A stretch of DNA of 64,000 nucleotides from JBEIHX01 sp040381075 (GTDB lineage: Bacteria > Pseudomonadota > Alphaproteobacteria > Caulobacterales > Aquidulcibacteraceae). The notes beneath the pieces are model-generated. The model made no database searches. It was not told the origin of the DNA and was given only the letters and a program-made list of their open reading frames with translations. The position numbers and the translations under genes were made by a program. The DNA lies in the NCBI GenBank assembly GCA_040381075.1, contig JBEIHX010000022.1, forward strand, positions 1 to 64,000. The letters run 5' to 3'. Positions 43,167-52,239 of this stretch are shown here, one piece after another (within the stretch, counting starts at the first letter, position 1; each line of letters opens with the position of its first letter).

Positions 43167-43180
43167 GGCACTGCCCTCCT
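43159..43180 (-). promoter_or_regulatory. Strong Shine-Dalgarno ahead of non-canonical rpsU start
   Basis: AGGAGG lies eight bases upstream of ATC GTT CAG. The spacing fits initiation at ATC, and not at the internal GTG codon. Confidence 0.7.
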
Positions 43181-43365
43181 GCTTCACCCGATTGGGGACC
43201 TGACCGATGGGGCCAAACGCCGGTCGGGGGATCCCGCCCGCGCACAACCAAGCCGTTCGCCTGCCGGCCAACTGCGGAGGTGGGGCCATAGCAAACCGGG
43301 TTGCATCTGTCCACCGCGTCCTCGCCCTCTCGACGCAGCCGGACGACCGGCGCATATGTTGGCCC

Positions 43366-44046
43366 ATGAAGATGACGGACTTGACTGAGCGTGACGCGCC
43401 GGCCTCGCAATGGCGCAGTCGTCTGCTTGCCGCCATGCTGGCCGAGGCCGCAGTCGCCGGATGGACCCGCTCGGCGATGGACCGCGCGGGCTCGGCGGCA
43501 GGTCTGAGCTCCGGCCAGGTCGAACTGGCCGCGCCGCGGGGCCCGATAGACCTCCTGAACGCCTTTGCCGACTGGGCGGACACCAGGATGGAAGAAAAGA
43601 TGTCCCTGACCGACCTGACAGGGATGAAGGTCCGGGACAGGGTGCGCTTTGCCGTCATGGCGCGCCTGACCGCGATGAACCCGCACAAGGCCGCCGCGCG
43701 CCGTTCGGTCGCCACGCTGGCCCTTCCCCACCACGCTGTGGAGGCGGGTCGACTGACCTGGCGCACTGCGGATCGGGTCTGGCGCGCCCTTGCAGACCCC
43801 TCAACCGACCTGAACTATTACTCCAAGCGGGCGATGCTTGCCGCCGTCATGGTCTCAACCGAGCTGGTCTGGGCTGGCGACGAGGCTGAGGACAACAGTG
43901 CGACGCTCAGGTTCCTTGATCGCAGGATCGCGAACGTCATGGACATCGAGAAGACCAAGGCGCGATTGAAGCCCCTGTCCGCACTTGCGCTCAGCGCGGC
44001 TGCGGTCGCAGGTCGGATGCGCTACCCGGGTCGCTCCGGGACCTAA
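43366..44046 (+). CDS. COQ9-family protein (rpsU-divergently transcribed)
   Basis: Lipid-binding helper of ubiquinone biosynthesis, related to mitochondrial COQ9; 226 residues. Visible features: N-terminal TetR-like helices, LAAMLAEAAVAGWTRSAMDRAG, the central PIDLLNAFADWADTRM region, and the conserved DPSTDLNYYSKRAMLAAVMVSTELVW near the C-terminus, a hallmark of the family (TIGR02396). The ATG at 43366 (MKMTD) is taken as start. It lies 200 bases from the divergent rpsU, as its family name implies, and 75 bases upstream of the ethylmalonyl-CoA mutase gene. Confidence 0.92.
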   Translation: MKMTDLTERDAPASQWRSRLLAAMLAEAAVAGWTRSAMDRAGSAAGLSSGQVELAAPRGPIDLLNAFADWADTRMEEKMSLTDLTGMKVRDRVRFAVMARLTAMNPHKAAARRSVATLALPHHAVEAGRLTWRTADRVWRALADPSTDLNYYSKRAMLAAVMVSTELVWAGDEAEDNSATLRFLDRRIANVMDIEKTKARLKPLSALALSAAAVAGRMRYPGRSGT

Positions 44047-44121
44047 GCGCCTTGCCTTACGCCGGCGCTGGGCCATCTGGGCTGGGTGCAGCCCGCCCAA
44101 GCCTCGTCCGGAGGACGCATC

Positions 44122-46122
44122 ATGCCTGATAACAGCCCCGCGCCTGAAATCCGCCAGCCGCCAGATGCACCCTGGATCTTCCGCACCTACGCCGGCCACT
44201 CAACGGCCGAAAAGTCGAACGCGCTCTATCGCTCAAATCTGGCGAAGGGCCAGACAGGTCTGTCGATCGCCTTCGATCTGCCGACCCAGACGGGATATGA
44301 CAGCGACCATATCCTTGCGCGCGGCGAGGTCGGGAAGGTTGGCGTGCCCATCTCTCATCTGGGCGATATGCGCACCCTGTTTGACTCCATTCCACTCGAC
44401 CGGATGAACACATCCATGACGATCAACGCGCCGGCCGCGTGGTTGCTGGCGCTGTATGTGGCTTTGGCGGACGAGCAGCAGGCCTGCCGCAAGGACCTGC
44501 AGGGGACAACACAGAACGATATCCTGAAGGAGTACCTGTCGCGTGGGACGTATGTGTTTCCGCCAGCACCTTCGATGCGGCTCACCGCCGACACCATCGC
44601 CTGGGCGCTTGTGGAGACGCCCAAATGGAACGCGATGAATGTGTGCTCCTACCATCTCCAGGAGGCCGGGGCGACGCCGGAACAGGAACTCGCATACGCA
44701 CTCGCAAATGCAATCGCTGTCCTGGATGAACTCAGAAACCGAGACGCCATCAAGGACTTTGACGCCGTCTTCGGTCGCATATCGTTCTTTGTGAACGCCG
44801 GCATGCGGTTCGTGACCGAGATGTGCAAGATGCGGGCGTTCGTTGAACTCTGGGATGAAATCGGGCGCACGCGCTACGGCGTCACGAACGAAAAGGCCTT
44901 GAGGTTTCGGTACGGCGTGCAGGTCAACAGCCTTGGGCTGACCGAACCCCAGGCGGAGAACAACGTCTACCGCATCCTCCTTGAAATGCTCGCCGTGACC
45001 TTGTCCAAATCCGCCCGCGCCCGTGCGGTGCAGTTGCCGGCGTGGACCGAGGCGCTCGGTCTGCCACGGCCCTGGGATCAGCAGTGGTCGCTGCGCATGC
45101 AGCAGATTCTGGCCTACGAAACGGACCTGCTTGAATACGAAGACCTGTTTGACGGATCGCCGGTCGTGGCGGCAAAGGTGGCGGCCCTCAAGGAGGGCGC
45201 CCGGCGGGAACTGACGCTGATCGACCAGGCAGGCGGCGCCATGGCTGCGGTGCCCATCATGAAAGCTGCCCTTGTCGAGTCCAACCGTCGGCGGGTGATG
45301 GACATCGAGGCTGCTCGCCAGATTGTCGTCGGCGTCAATCGCTGGACAGACAGCGAGCCCTCTCCTCTTGGCGCGGGCGAAGGCGCCATCCAGTCGGTCG
45401 ATCGGCGCGTCGAGCAGGAGCAGATCTCACGGCTGCAGGCGTGGCGCGCAGCACGCGCCGCACGACCCGTCGAGACTGCGCTGGACGAACTGACGGCGGC
45501 GGCCAGGGAGGGCCGCAACATCATGCCGGCGTCGATCGCCTGTGCGAAGGCAGGAGTGACGACCGGCGAATGGGGTGATGCGCTGCGCCAGGTATTTGGC
45601 GAATACCGCGCCCCCACCGGCGTTGCGCTGGTCGTGACCACCGAGGACGATGGGGACCTTGAGAGCGTCAAGGCCGAGGTGGCCGCCGTATCGGAAAGGC
45701 TCGGACAAACACTGACGTTCCTCGTCGGGAAGCCCGGGCTGGACGGACACTCAAACGGCGCGGAGCAGATCGCGACCAGGGGGCGCGCGGCCGGCATGTC
45801 TGTCATTTATGAGGGAATCCGTCTCACACCGGCTGAAATCGCCGCCGCCGCCAGGAAAAACCGCGTCCACGTGGTCGGTCTGTCGATCCTGTCCGGCTCG
45901 CATCTGGACTTGGTTCAGGAAACGGTCCGTCTGCTGCGCGCCGAAGGGTTGCACGACGTGCCGGTCGTGGTTGGCGGGATTGTGCCGCCTGAAGACGCGC
46001 TTGTTCTGAAACAGATGGGCGTGAGCCGTATCTACACGCCGAAGGACTATCGGATCACAGACATCATGTCTGATGTCGTGAAGATCGTCGCCGACCGCGT
46101 GGAAGCGCTTGCCCAACTGTGA
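44122..46122 (+). CDS. ecm: Ethylmalonyl-CoA mutase (MeaA-type, B12-dependent)
   Basis: Coenzyme-B12 mutase converting (2R)-ethylmalonyl-CoA to methylsuccinyl-CoA in the ethylmalonyl-CoA pathway for acetate/C2 assimilation. The 666-residue single-chain protein has the N-terminal YAGHSTAEKSNALYR, LAKGQTGLSIAFDLPTQTGYDSD and HLGDMRTLFDSIPLDRMNTS typical of MeaA/Ecm. Its C-terminal B12 domain has the His ligand motif DGHSNG (within KPGLDGHSNGAEQIA) and GLSILSGSH. Methylmalonyl-CoA mutase proper is usually longer and has a different N-terminus, so Ecm is preferred. The start MPDNS at 44122 has CCGGAGGACGCATC before it. The rest of the pathway (ccr, mcd) is not in the window. Confidence 0.9.
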   Translation: MPDNSPAPEIRQPPDAPWIFRTYAGHSTAEKSNALYRSNLAKGQTGLSIAFDLPTQTGYDSDHILARGEVGKVGVPISHLGDMRTLFDSIPLDRMNTSMTINAPAAWLLALYVALADEQQACRKDLQGTTQNDILKEYLSRGTYVFPPAPSMRLTADTIAWALVETPKWNAMNVCSYHLQEAGATPEQELAYALANAIAVLDELRNRDAIKDFDAVFGRISFFVNAGMRFVTEMCKMRAFVELWDEIGRTRYGVTNEKALRFRYGVQVNSLGLTEPQAENNVYRILLEMLAVTLSKSARARAVQLPAWTEALGLPRPWDQQWSLRMQQILAYETDLLEYEDLFDGSPVVAAKVAALKEGARRELTLIDQAGGAMAAVPIMKAALVESNRRRVMDIEAARQIVVGVNRWTDSEPSPLGAGEGAIQSVDRRVEQEQISRLQAWRAARAARPVETALDELTAAAREGRNIMPASIACAKAGVTTGEWGDALRQVFGEYRAPTGVALVVTTEDDGDLESVKAEVAAVSERLGQTLTFLVGKPGLDGHSNGAEQIATRGRAAGMSVIYEGIRLTPAEIAAAARKNRVHVVGLSILSGSHLDLVQETVRLLRAEGLHDVPVVVGGIVPPEDALVLKQMGVSRIYTPKDYRITDIMSDVVKIVADRVEALAQL

Positions 46123-46936
46123 CGCCGACCACCTGCCGGGCGTGAGGAACACTCCACCGCCCAGGCGCTTCCCGATGCACGCATATGCAAGGGCGCCGGA
46201 CAACTTCCGCCTGAACGCCCCTCCTCCCTGTTGGCTTTCAGGGTTGGCTTTTCAAGGCTGGATCCGTCTGGCTGGCCGCTCCAGTTCCGGAGCTGTGGGT
46301 TGAGGGCGCACATGCGCCGTGCGTTGGCGGTCCGAGCCATTGGACCGTCGGGAAGCCCTCGAGGCCCCACGCCGTTGTTCGCACAGCGCGCAGGCAGCGA
46401 TCGCGCCGGCTGCAGCAGCCCATCGCTTGCACGGCCCATCGCCCCCGCCGGACCGAGCCGGGCGCCGGCGACCTTGCGCATGGCAGGCAGGCCCCGGCTT
46501 CATCGACCGGGACCTCGCTTCTAGAAGCTGCCGGCGATGGCCGCACCCGCAGTCAGCGCCAGCGTCGCGAGCAGGGCGACAAGCAGCGACAGCCCATGCG
46601 GTGGAAAGGTCTTTACAGCGGCTTTGCTTTTCATTGGGACTGATGTAGCGCGACGGTCGGCAATTTCAGGGGTGCGAAACGCCGCGGGCCTGCGCCAGGG
46701 CGCCGCAGCACCGCCACTTGGCCTCGCATTTGCGACACCGGTGCAGCCCGCCATGCAGATTGTGGCGGACCCGAAGGCCAGCGCGCAATGAAATACACGA
46801 CTATTCAATCACTTAAAAGGGGCCTGACACGCCGGGCGCCATCCCTCGCACGGTTGCGCCCGGCAAAATGCGCACGCGCAATCCGGCTGCGCACGGCAAG
46901 ATATTCCTACCTTCGCTGCGCGTGGGGGCGACGCCC
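46123..46936. other. Long intergenic region before flgK
   Basis: About 814 bases between ecm and flgK. Apart from a doubtful 37-codon frame on the minus strand I see no gene. A weakly repetitive stretch with a near-14-base step lies at 46230-46284. An AT-rich segment at about 46785-46820 may be the flgK promoter; no sigma-54 (GG-N10-GC) element was convincing. Confidence 0.4.
46521..46634 (-). CDS. Possible 37-residue membrane peptide
   Basis: Starts MKSKAAVKTFPPHG and continues as one hydrophobic helix (LSLLVALLATLALTAGAAIA), ending GSF. The basic N-terminus plus a single membrane span is typical of small membrane proteins, but the ribosome site is poor and it lies alone in a GC-rich gap. 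Chance is a real alternative. Confidence 0.25.
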   Translation of the reverse strand: MKSKAAVKTFPPHGLSLLVALLATLALTAGAAIAGSF

Positions 46937-49048
46937 ATGACCATGCTCGGCATTCTCGGCAATGCCCTGTCCGGCCTCAACGTCGCCCAGACGCAGCTCC
47001 GAACGGCGTCGCACAACATCTCCAATGTGAACACGCCCGGTTTCGTGCGTTCTGTCGCCGAACCGGTGGCCCGGACGCTCGACGGCCGCGGGGCCGGCGC
47101 AGACATGGCGAATGTGCGCAGGGCGGTCGATGAATTCCTGACCGCTGCGACCATGCGCGCGCGCGGGGCCAACGAGGCCGCCGGCGCGCGGGCCGACGCG
47201 ATCGGTCGGGTGTCCGCCTTCTTCTCAACCCCTGATCAGCCCGGCTCGCTGTCAAGCCGGGTGAATGCGGCGTTGGCGGCGCTCACGCCGATGCAAAGCG
47301 ACCCGGCCAGCACCCTGCTGAGAAACCGCGCCGTGGCGTCGATCTCAGACGTGCTCAGCAACATCAATGCACTGTCGCGCGAAGTGGCTGAAGCGCGCCT
47401 CGCTACGGATCAGGAGATCATCGCCAAGGTGAGCCGTGCAAACGACCTGCTGGCGCGGATCAGCGACCTCAACGGCGACATCAGCCGAGGCCGGGTCATG
47501 GGCGACGGAACCGGTGCGGAGAATGCCCAAACCGCCTTCATCAATGAGCTCGCCGCCATCATCGACGTGAAGGTGCAGCCGAAACCGGGCGGGGGCGTGA
47601 TAGTGCGCACCGCCAATGGGGTGTTGCTTGCTGGCGAGCAGCCCGGTCGGCTCAGCTACACAGGCGGCACAAGCGCCGCGCCTGGCGCCACCTTCGGGCA
47701 GATCACCCTCACCCCGCCGTTCGGCGGACAACCCGAAGCGCTAGATCCCAATCTGTCCGGCGGATCGCTGCGCGGGTTGATCACAGCGCGCGATGTAGAC
47801 TTCCCGGATATTGCAGACGCACTGGGCAATCTTGCCGGCGGGCTTGCAGACGCACTCAACATCGCCCACGCCGACTCAGTCTCTGCGCCGCCTGCGCGCA
47901 CTCTGACAGGACGCAACACAGGCCTTCTGGGAAGCGACGCAATCGGATTTACCGGCAGGGCGACCATCGCAGCCGCCACCGCAAATGGTGCCCTCACGCG
48001 CCGTGTTGATGTCGACTTCACCACGGGCTCGATCAGCGTCAATGGTGCGCCAGCCACCTCGTTTGGCCCAACAGTTGCGGGTTTCACATCCGCCATCAAC
48101 ACAGCGCTGTCTCCAAACGCTGCGGCGAGTTTCGCCAATGGGGTGATGAGCCTGCAGGCGGTCGCCGGACAAGGTGTGATGATCCAACAGGACGCCGCCT
48201 CCCCAAGCGATCGCGGCGGGCGCGGATTTGCAGCCTTCTTCGGGCTGAACCAGTTGATCGTGTCGGAGCGACCGGCCTTTTTCGACACGGGTCTGACAGC
48301 AAGCGCGGCGCACGGACTGACGCCGGGCGGAACAATTGGGTTTCGCGTTTACGATGTCGCGGGACGCCAGCTCGCCGAGCCGGTGGTCCCGGTGACGGGG
48401 TCAACCATGGGGGACATGGTTGACGCCCTCAACACAGGGCTTGCCGGCTACGCCGTGGCGACCCTCGACGAGCGTGGGGCGATCCAGCTTTCAGGAATCA
48501 ACGGCGCCGCCGCACACGTGCTGTCCGACACCACGATGCGCACAGGCGCCGGCATGTCATTCACCCAGCTTTTCGGACTCGGCGCGGGGCCGCGGGCCGG
48601 GCGCGCGCAGGCGCTGTCGGTGCGCGCGGACATCGCCGCTGATCCCGGAATGCTGTCGTTGGGCAAAGCCGATCTCACAGGCGCGGCGGTCGGCGCGATC
48701 GTCACGGCGCGCGGCGACTCACGCGGCGCGCAGGCGCTCTCAGGCGCGATCGGAGAGTTGCGCCGCTTTGATGCGGCGGCCGGGCTCTCGGCCAGCTTTC
48801 AAAGCGTAGCGGGGTATTCCGGCACAGTCCTGGGCCTCGTCGGTTCGCGTGCGGCCAGCGCGAGGGACAGCGCAGACTCGACAAATCGGTTCTTTCAGGA
48901 AGCCGATTTCCGCCGGGCGTCGGTCGAAGCAGTCAATCTCGATGAGGAACTCGCCTCCCTGACGCAATACCAGCAAGCCTATAATGCGAACGCACGCCTC
49001 ATCGCCGCAGCCCAGGACATGATGGACGAACTTCTGCGGCTTGTCTGA
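46937..49048 (+). CDS. flgK: Flagellar hook-associated protein 1 FlgK
   Basis: First hook-filament junction protein, exported by the flagellar type III system. About 703 residues. The N-terminal D0 helix MLGILGNALSGLNVAQTQL and TASHNISNVNTPGFVRS are the family signature, and the C-terminal NLDEELASLTQYQQAYNANARLIAAAQDMMDELL is the matching D0 helix. The middle is Ala/Gly-rich and variable. The ATG at 46937 or 46943 is the start; upstream codons are not family-like. flgL follows after 14 bases. Confidence 0.95.
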   Translation: MTMLGILGNALSGLNVAQTQLRTASHNISNVNTPGFVRSVAEPVARTLDGRGAGADMANVRRAVDEFLTAATMRARGANEAAGARADAIGRVSAFFSTPDQPGSLSSRVNAALAALTPMQSDPASTLLRNRAVASISDVLSNINALSREVAEARLATDQEIIAKVSRANDLLARISDLNGDISRGRVMGDGTGAENAQTAFINELAAIIDVKVQPKPGGGVIVRTANGVLLAGEQPGRLSYTGGTSAAPGATFGQITLTPPFGGQPEALDPNLSGGSLRGLITARDVDFPDIADALGNLAGGLADALNIAHADSVSAPPARTLTGRNTGLLGSDAIGFTGRATIAAATANGALTRRVDVDFTTGSISVNGAPATSFGPTVAGFTSAINTALSPNAAASFANGVMSLQAVAGQGVMIQQDAASPSDRGGRGFAAFFGLNQLIVSERPAFFDTGLTASAAHGLTPGGTIGFRVYDVAGRQLAEPVVPVTGSTMGDMVDALNTGLAGYAVATLDERGAIQLSGINGAAAHVLSDTTMRTGAGMSFTQLFGLGAGPRAGRAQALSVRADIAADPGMLSLGKADLTGAAVGAIVTARGDSRGAQALSGAIGELRRFDAAAGLSASFQSVAGYSGTVLGLVGSRAASARDSADSTNRFFQEADFRRASVEAVNLDEELASLTQYQQAYNANARLIAAAQDMMDELLRLV

Positions 49049-49062
49049 TCTGGAGCCCGCCT

Positions 49063-49986
49063 ATGACCCGCATTGCCACATTTTCCGCTGCGTCCGTCGC
49101 GCTTGAGGGCCTGCGAAACGCGCAGAACGCCCTCGCGCAGGCCAACCAGCAGGTCTCAACAGGCAAGAAAGCCGCCAGCATTGTTGAACTCGGCGAGCAG
49201 ACTGCGGCAGCCGCCGCAGCCCGCAACGCACAGGCGAAAGCAGCGGCCCGGGTCGATCTTGCCGCCATGGTGGAGAGCCGCCTGAACATGCAGGAAAATG
49301 CGCTGGAGGGCATTGAAGGCGCAGCCACTGACTTCCGGCTGGCGATGTCCGAAGCGATAGGCTCCAATTCCGGGGTCGCCCTGCAGGACAGGGTTGCGCG
49401 CGCCTTCGAGCGCATGCGTTCCGGCCTGATGATCGAGCTCGACGGGCGCTATCTGTTTTCCGGCACGACCGACGACACGCCGCCGGTGAACGTCTCAAGC
49501 CTCGCGGCTCTTGCGGCCGTTCCTGCCGTAGCAGACGCCTTTGACGACGGCGCACGGGCGCCAAGCGTTGAGGTGGAGGAAGGCGTTGTAACGACGGTGG
49601 GCCAACTCGCCTCGAGCTTTTCTTCGGCGCTGATGGACGCGTTCCGACAGTTCCAGGTCTACGTCCAGGCCAACGGTTCATTTGGGCAAAAGCTGACAGA
49701 CGCCCAGACGACATTTCTGACAGGCCTCGTGCAGACGGTCACCACCGCAACGGCCCCGATCCACAACGCTCAAGGGATCAACGGTCAGGCGAACCAGGCC
49801 ATCAAGAGTTCAAGAGAACGTCTGGAGGCGACGGAAGGCGCCCTGCAGAAGCTGGTTGATGACGTCGAGACCGCGGACATCGCCGAAGCGATGTCCCGCC
49901 TGCAGGCTGCGCAGGTCCAGTACCAGGCCTCGGCGCAAACCTTCGCCCAGCTCTCCCGATTGTCGCTGCTCGATTTTCTGCGGTAG
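49063..49986 (+). CDS. flgL: Flagellar hook-associated protein 3 FlgL
   Basis: Second junction protein, between FlgK and flagellin. 307 residues with flagellin-like N-terminal helix (NAQNALAQANQQVSTGKKAA) and C-terminal helix (VETADIAEAMSRLQAAQVQYQASAQTFAQLSRLSLLDFLR). The central LDGRYLFSGT motif is typical of FlgL. It lies 14 bases after flgK in an operon of two; no flagellin or other flagellar gene is near. Confidence 0.94.
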   Translation: MTRIATFSAASVALEGLRNAQNALAQANQQVSTGKKAASIVELGEQTAAAAAARNAQAKAAARVDLAAMVESRLNMQENALEGIEGAATDFRLAMSEAIGSNSGVALQDRVARAFERMRSGLMIELDGRYLFSGTTDDTPPVNVSSLAALAAVPAVADAFDDGARAPSVEVEEGVVTTVGQLASSFSSALMDAFRQFQVYVQANGSFGQKLTDAQTTFLTGLVQTVTTATAPIHNAQGINGQANQAIKSSRERLEATEGALQKLVDDVETADIAEAMSRLQAAQVQYQASAQTFAQLSRLSLLDFLR

Positions 49987-50199
49987 CATCCACGCCCCTG
50001 GCCTGCCTGCGTCATGCTCGGGGCGAAAGCTCCGTCTGCTCGGCGCGAAGCTGACGCACCGGTCGCAGCGAACGGCTGGACAGCCGCGTCCTTGATCCTG
50101 CACCGATACCGTCGTGTGTGTGCAGGACGATGAAGAAGCCGCATCACGGCGCATTCAGGGCCTGCGCCGGAGGGGGGCTGGGAATGGAGCGACACTGAT

Positions 50200-50928
50200 A
50201 TGGGTCAAGAGACACGCGCCAGCAGCCGGTCCGCCCTTGGCTGGGCCCTGATCGGGCTGGTCGCGCTCGCAGTAGGCGCCGTGATTGGCTTTCGCAGCTT
50301 TCAGCAGTGGGAGGAAACCGGTCCGGCCCGCGCCGCAGCAGCCCTGATCAACGCCGCACGCCTCGGCGATTCCGCCACGATCAGCACGCTCTGCGAAACC
50401 GCGCGCGTACAATCCTCGCTTGAACCCCAGCTGCGCGAGGCCGCAGTCCGCGCAGCAACGCCAAAAACCGTCGACGCGGCGGCGCAGGGCGCCGGTCAGG
50501 TGACTGCGGCGATCCAGACAGCCGCGCAAGCCGTGGGGAACTTCGTCGCCGGGCTCGCGGGCGCAACCTCAGGGGAAACGCCGGCCCCGGCGGCGCAGCC
50601 GGGAAGGCCGGAAACGCAGCTGCAGCTCGACCCGGCGACCCGGGCGCGCGAACTCGCCGAGCCGAAGGCGCTCGGGCGTCTGGTGCTTGGCGCCCTTGCC
50701 TATGCAGGGGTGGACGCCCCACGCGATCGCAGGGAACTGACGAAGTTCCTGAGCGCGCGAACGGCGCGGCTCGATGAGACGCATGCAGAGATCGCCCTGA
50801 CGCCCGATCTTGTCGGAGGACTGGTGACGAACCGCATAACTATCCTGAAGATGGAGCGGGTCGCTCTGGCGGAATGGCGTGTCGTGGGCGTGGACCTGCC
50901 GCCGGATGGGGGCCCGGCGCTGCGGTAA
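50200..50928 (+). CDS. DUF2939-like membrane-anchored protein
   Basis: 242 residues with one N-terminal membrane segment (GWALIGLVALAVGAVIGF, about residues 14-31) followed by an Ala-rich periplasmic or cytosolic region. The layout, with a first helix of the type ARAAAALINAARLGDSATISTLC, recalls DUF2939 proteins of alphaproteobacteria, but this is a tentative family call. Function unknown. The ATG at 50200 follows GGAGCGACACTGAT. It stands alone after flgL (213-base gap) and could be independent of it. Confidence 0.6.
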   Translation: MGQETRASSRSALGWALIGLVALAVGAVIGFRSFQQWEETGPARAAAALINAARLGDSATISTLCETARVQSSLEPQLREAAVRAATPKTVDAAAQGAGQVTAAIQTAAQAVGNFVAGLAGATSGETPAPAAQPGRPETQLQLDPATRARELAEPKALGRLVLGALAYAGVDAPRDRRELTKFLSARTARLDETHAEIALTPDLVGGLVTNRITILKMERVALAEWRVVGVDLPPDGGPALR

Positions 50929-51129
50929 CCTGACTGCACCCATGCCACCACTGTGGCGGTCCAACCAGACAGCCGTCGGATCGCCGCCAACACACTGCCC
51001 CATGGTGGTCAGACGGCCGGAGCATCAAATCACGCGCCCCGGCAAGGCAACCTGCATCAGCCTGGCCTGCCTGAGGCGCCCAGCCTGGGCTCGGTGCGCG
51101 GCGCGCCCTGCTGTGGGGACCCCCGCGGA

Positions 51130-52239
51130 TTACGGATCAGACGTCAACAGTCCCGCGACAGCATTCTCCAGAACCCAGAGCGTGCGGGACCAGACCTTTT
51201 CGCGCCACTCAGCAGATTGAGGGTAGAACGCATCGCGGATGGCCTGCCGGATTTCAGGCGCTTCAGCCCCCTCGGGATCGCCATATACGTGCAGCCACGA
51301 AGAGGCTTGGGTCGCCTGAAAGACCGAGGTCGGGTCAACCGTCCCGAACTCCAGCGCGACCGCCGTCACCTGCGCAGGATGCAAAGCACGCACAAGGGCC
51401 TCATCAAGCGCGCCGAAAAGCTCCGCCGACACCGACGAGCCGTCCTTCGTGGTGCGCGGCTCACCAGACCACCACCGCATCACGCGATCATAGTCGGCCC
51501 CTCCTGGCGGGTGCTCGAAGATTATCTCGCCATGCCCGAACGGCCCAAGACCGGTGTGGACGTCGATGCTCGCCACACGGGGCAGACCGGCACATGCCCT
51601 GGTGACAAAATCCATCAATGTGCGATTGGACCACGAAGGCTGCACGCCGCCGAAATAGACGCCGGCCGGGTGGCGGTATTGACCGCCCGAAAGCGCTTTC
51701 TGCAGAATGTCAAACCCAGATCGGCGCGCGAAGGCGAGCAGTCCGATGCGACTGTCCGTAAGGCCTGCCTCCGTGCGGTCGTTCGGTGCAGCGAATGCGG
51801 CGATTTCATCGTAACCGGGGTTTTGGGGGAGCGCATTCCAGTCGTTGAGATAGTTCCGGTTCAGATCGACATTGTCCTCATTGAAGCGGGTGTCCCAGGC
51901 GAAGCCGTAAGGGTTGTGCGCGTGGATGAGCACAAGCTTCAGGCGCGCGGCCAGCGCTTGCACACGTCCGGTTTCCAAGAGCCCTGTCTGGACCGCGGAT
52001 CCGGCATAGCCTTCCGGTCCATGAGTGGCGGAGATGATGATCAGGGCGGCGTCTGCGCGGGCCGGGCCCGCCACCGCGCAATCCATCGCCAGATCGATCC
52101 CGCCTGGCCCCTTGCGCGATGGGTGCACCGCGCTTTGAACATGCATGCCTGCCCTGCGCGCAGCTGCAAGAAACCGTGTTCGGGCAGCTGTGTAATCGGC
52201 GGCGAACCAAGTGTGATCAAGATCCTGTTTCATCCCCAC
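51130..52239 (-). CDS. DUF2817 / M14-like metallopeptidase
   Basis: Zinc carboxypeptidase-like protein of the DUF2817 family, 369 residues. Visible metal-site-like segments are SATHGPEGYAGSA (His, Glu of the H-x-x-E motif: HGPE) and the VASIDVHTGLGPFG segment carrying the later His; the IHAHNPYGFAWDTRFNEDNVDLNRNYL block is characteristic of M14-like families. No signal peptide is visible, so it is cytosolic. The start overlaps the end of the dipeptide epimerase gene by ten bases. It may cleave peptides that the epimerase helps to make or use; inference from context only. Confidence 0.85.
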   Translation of the reverse strand: MGMKQDLDHTWFAADYTAARTRFLAAARRAGMHVQSAVHPSRKGPGGIDLAMDCAVAGPARADAALIIISATHGPEGYAGSAVQTGLLETGRVQALAARLKLVLIHAHNPYGFAWDTRFNEDNVDLNRNYLNDWNALPQNPGYDEIAAFAAPNDRTEAGLTDSRIGLLAFARRSGFDILQKALSGGQYRHPAGVYFGGVQPSWSNRTLMDFVTRACAGLPRVASIDVHTGLGPFGHGEIIFEHPPGGADYDRVMRWWSGEPRTTKDGSSVSAELFGALDEALVRALHPAQVTAVALEFGTVDPTSVFQATQASSWLHVYGDPEGAEAPEIRQAIRDAFYPQSAEWREKVWSRTLWVLENAVAGLLTSDP

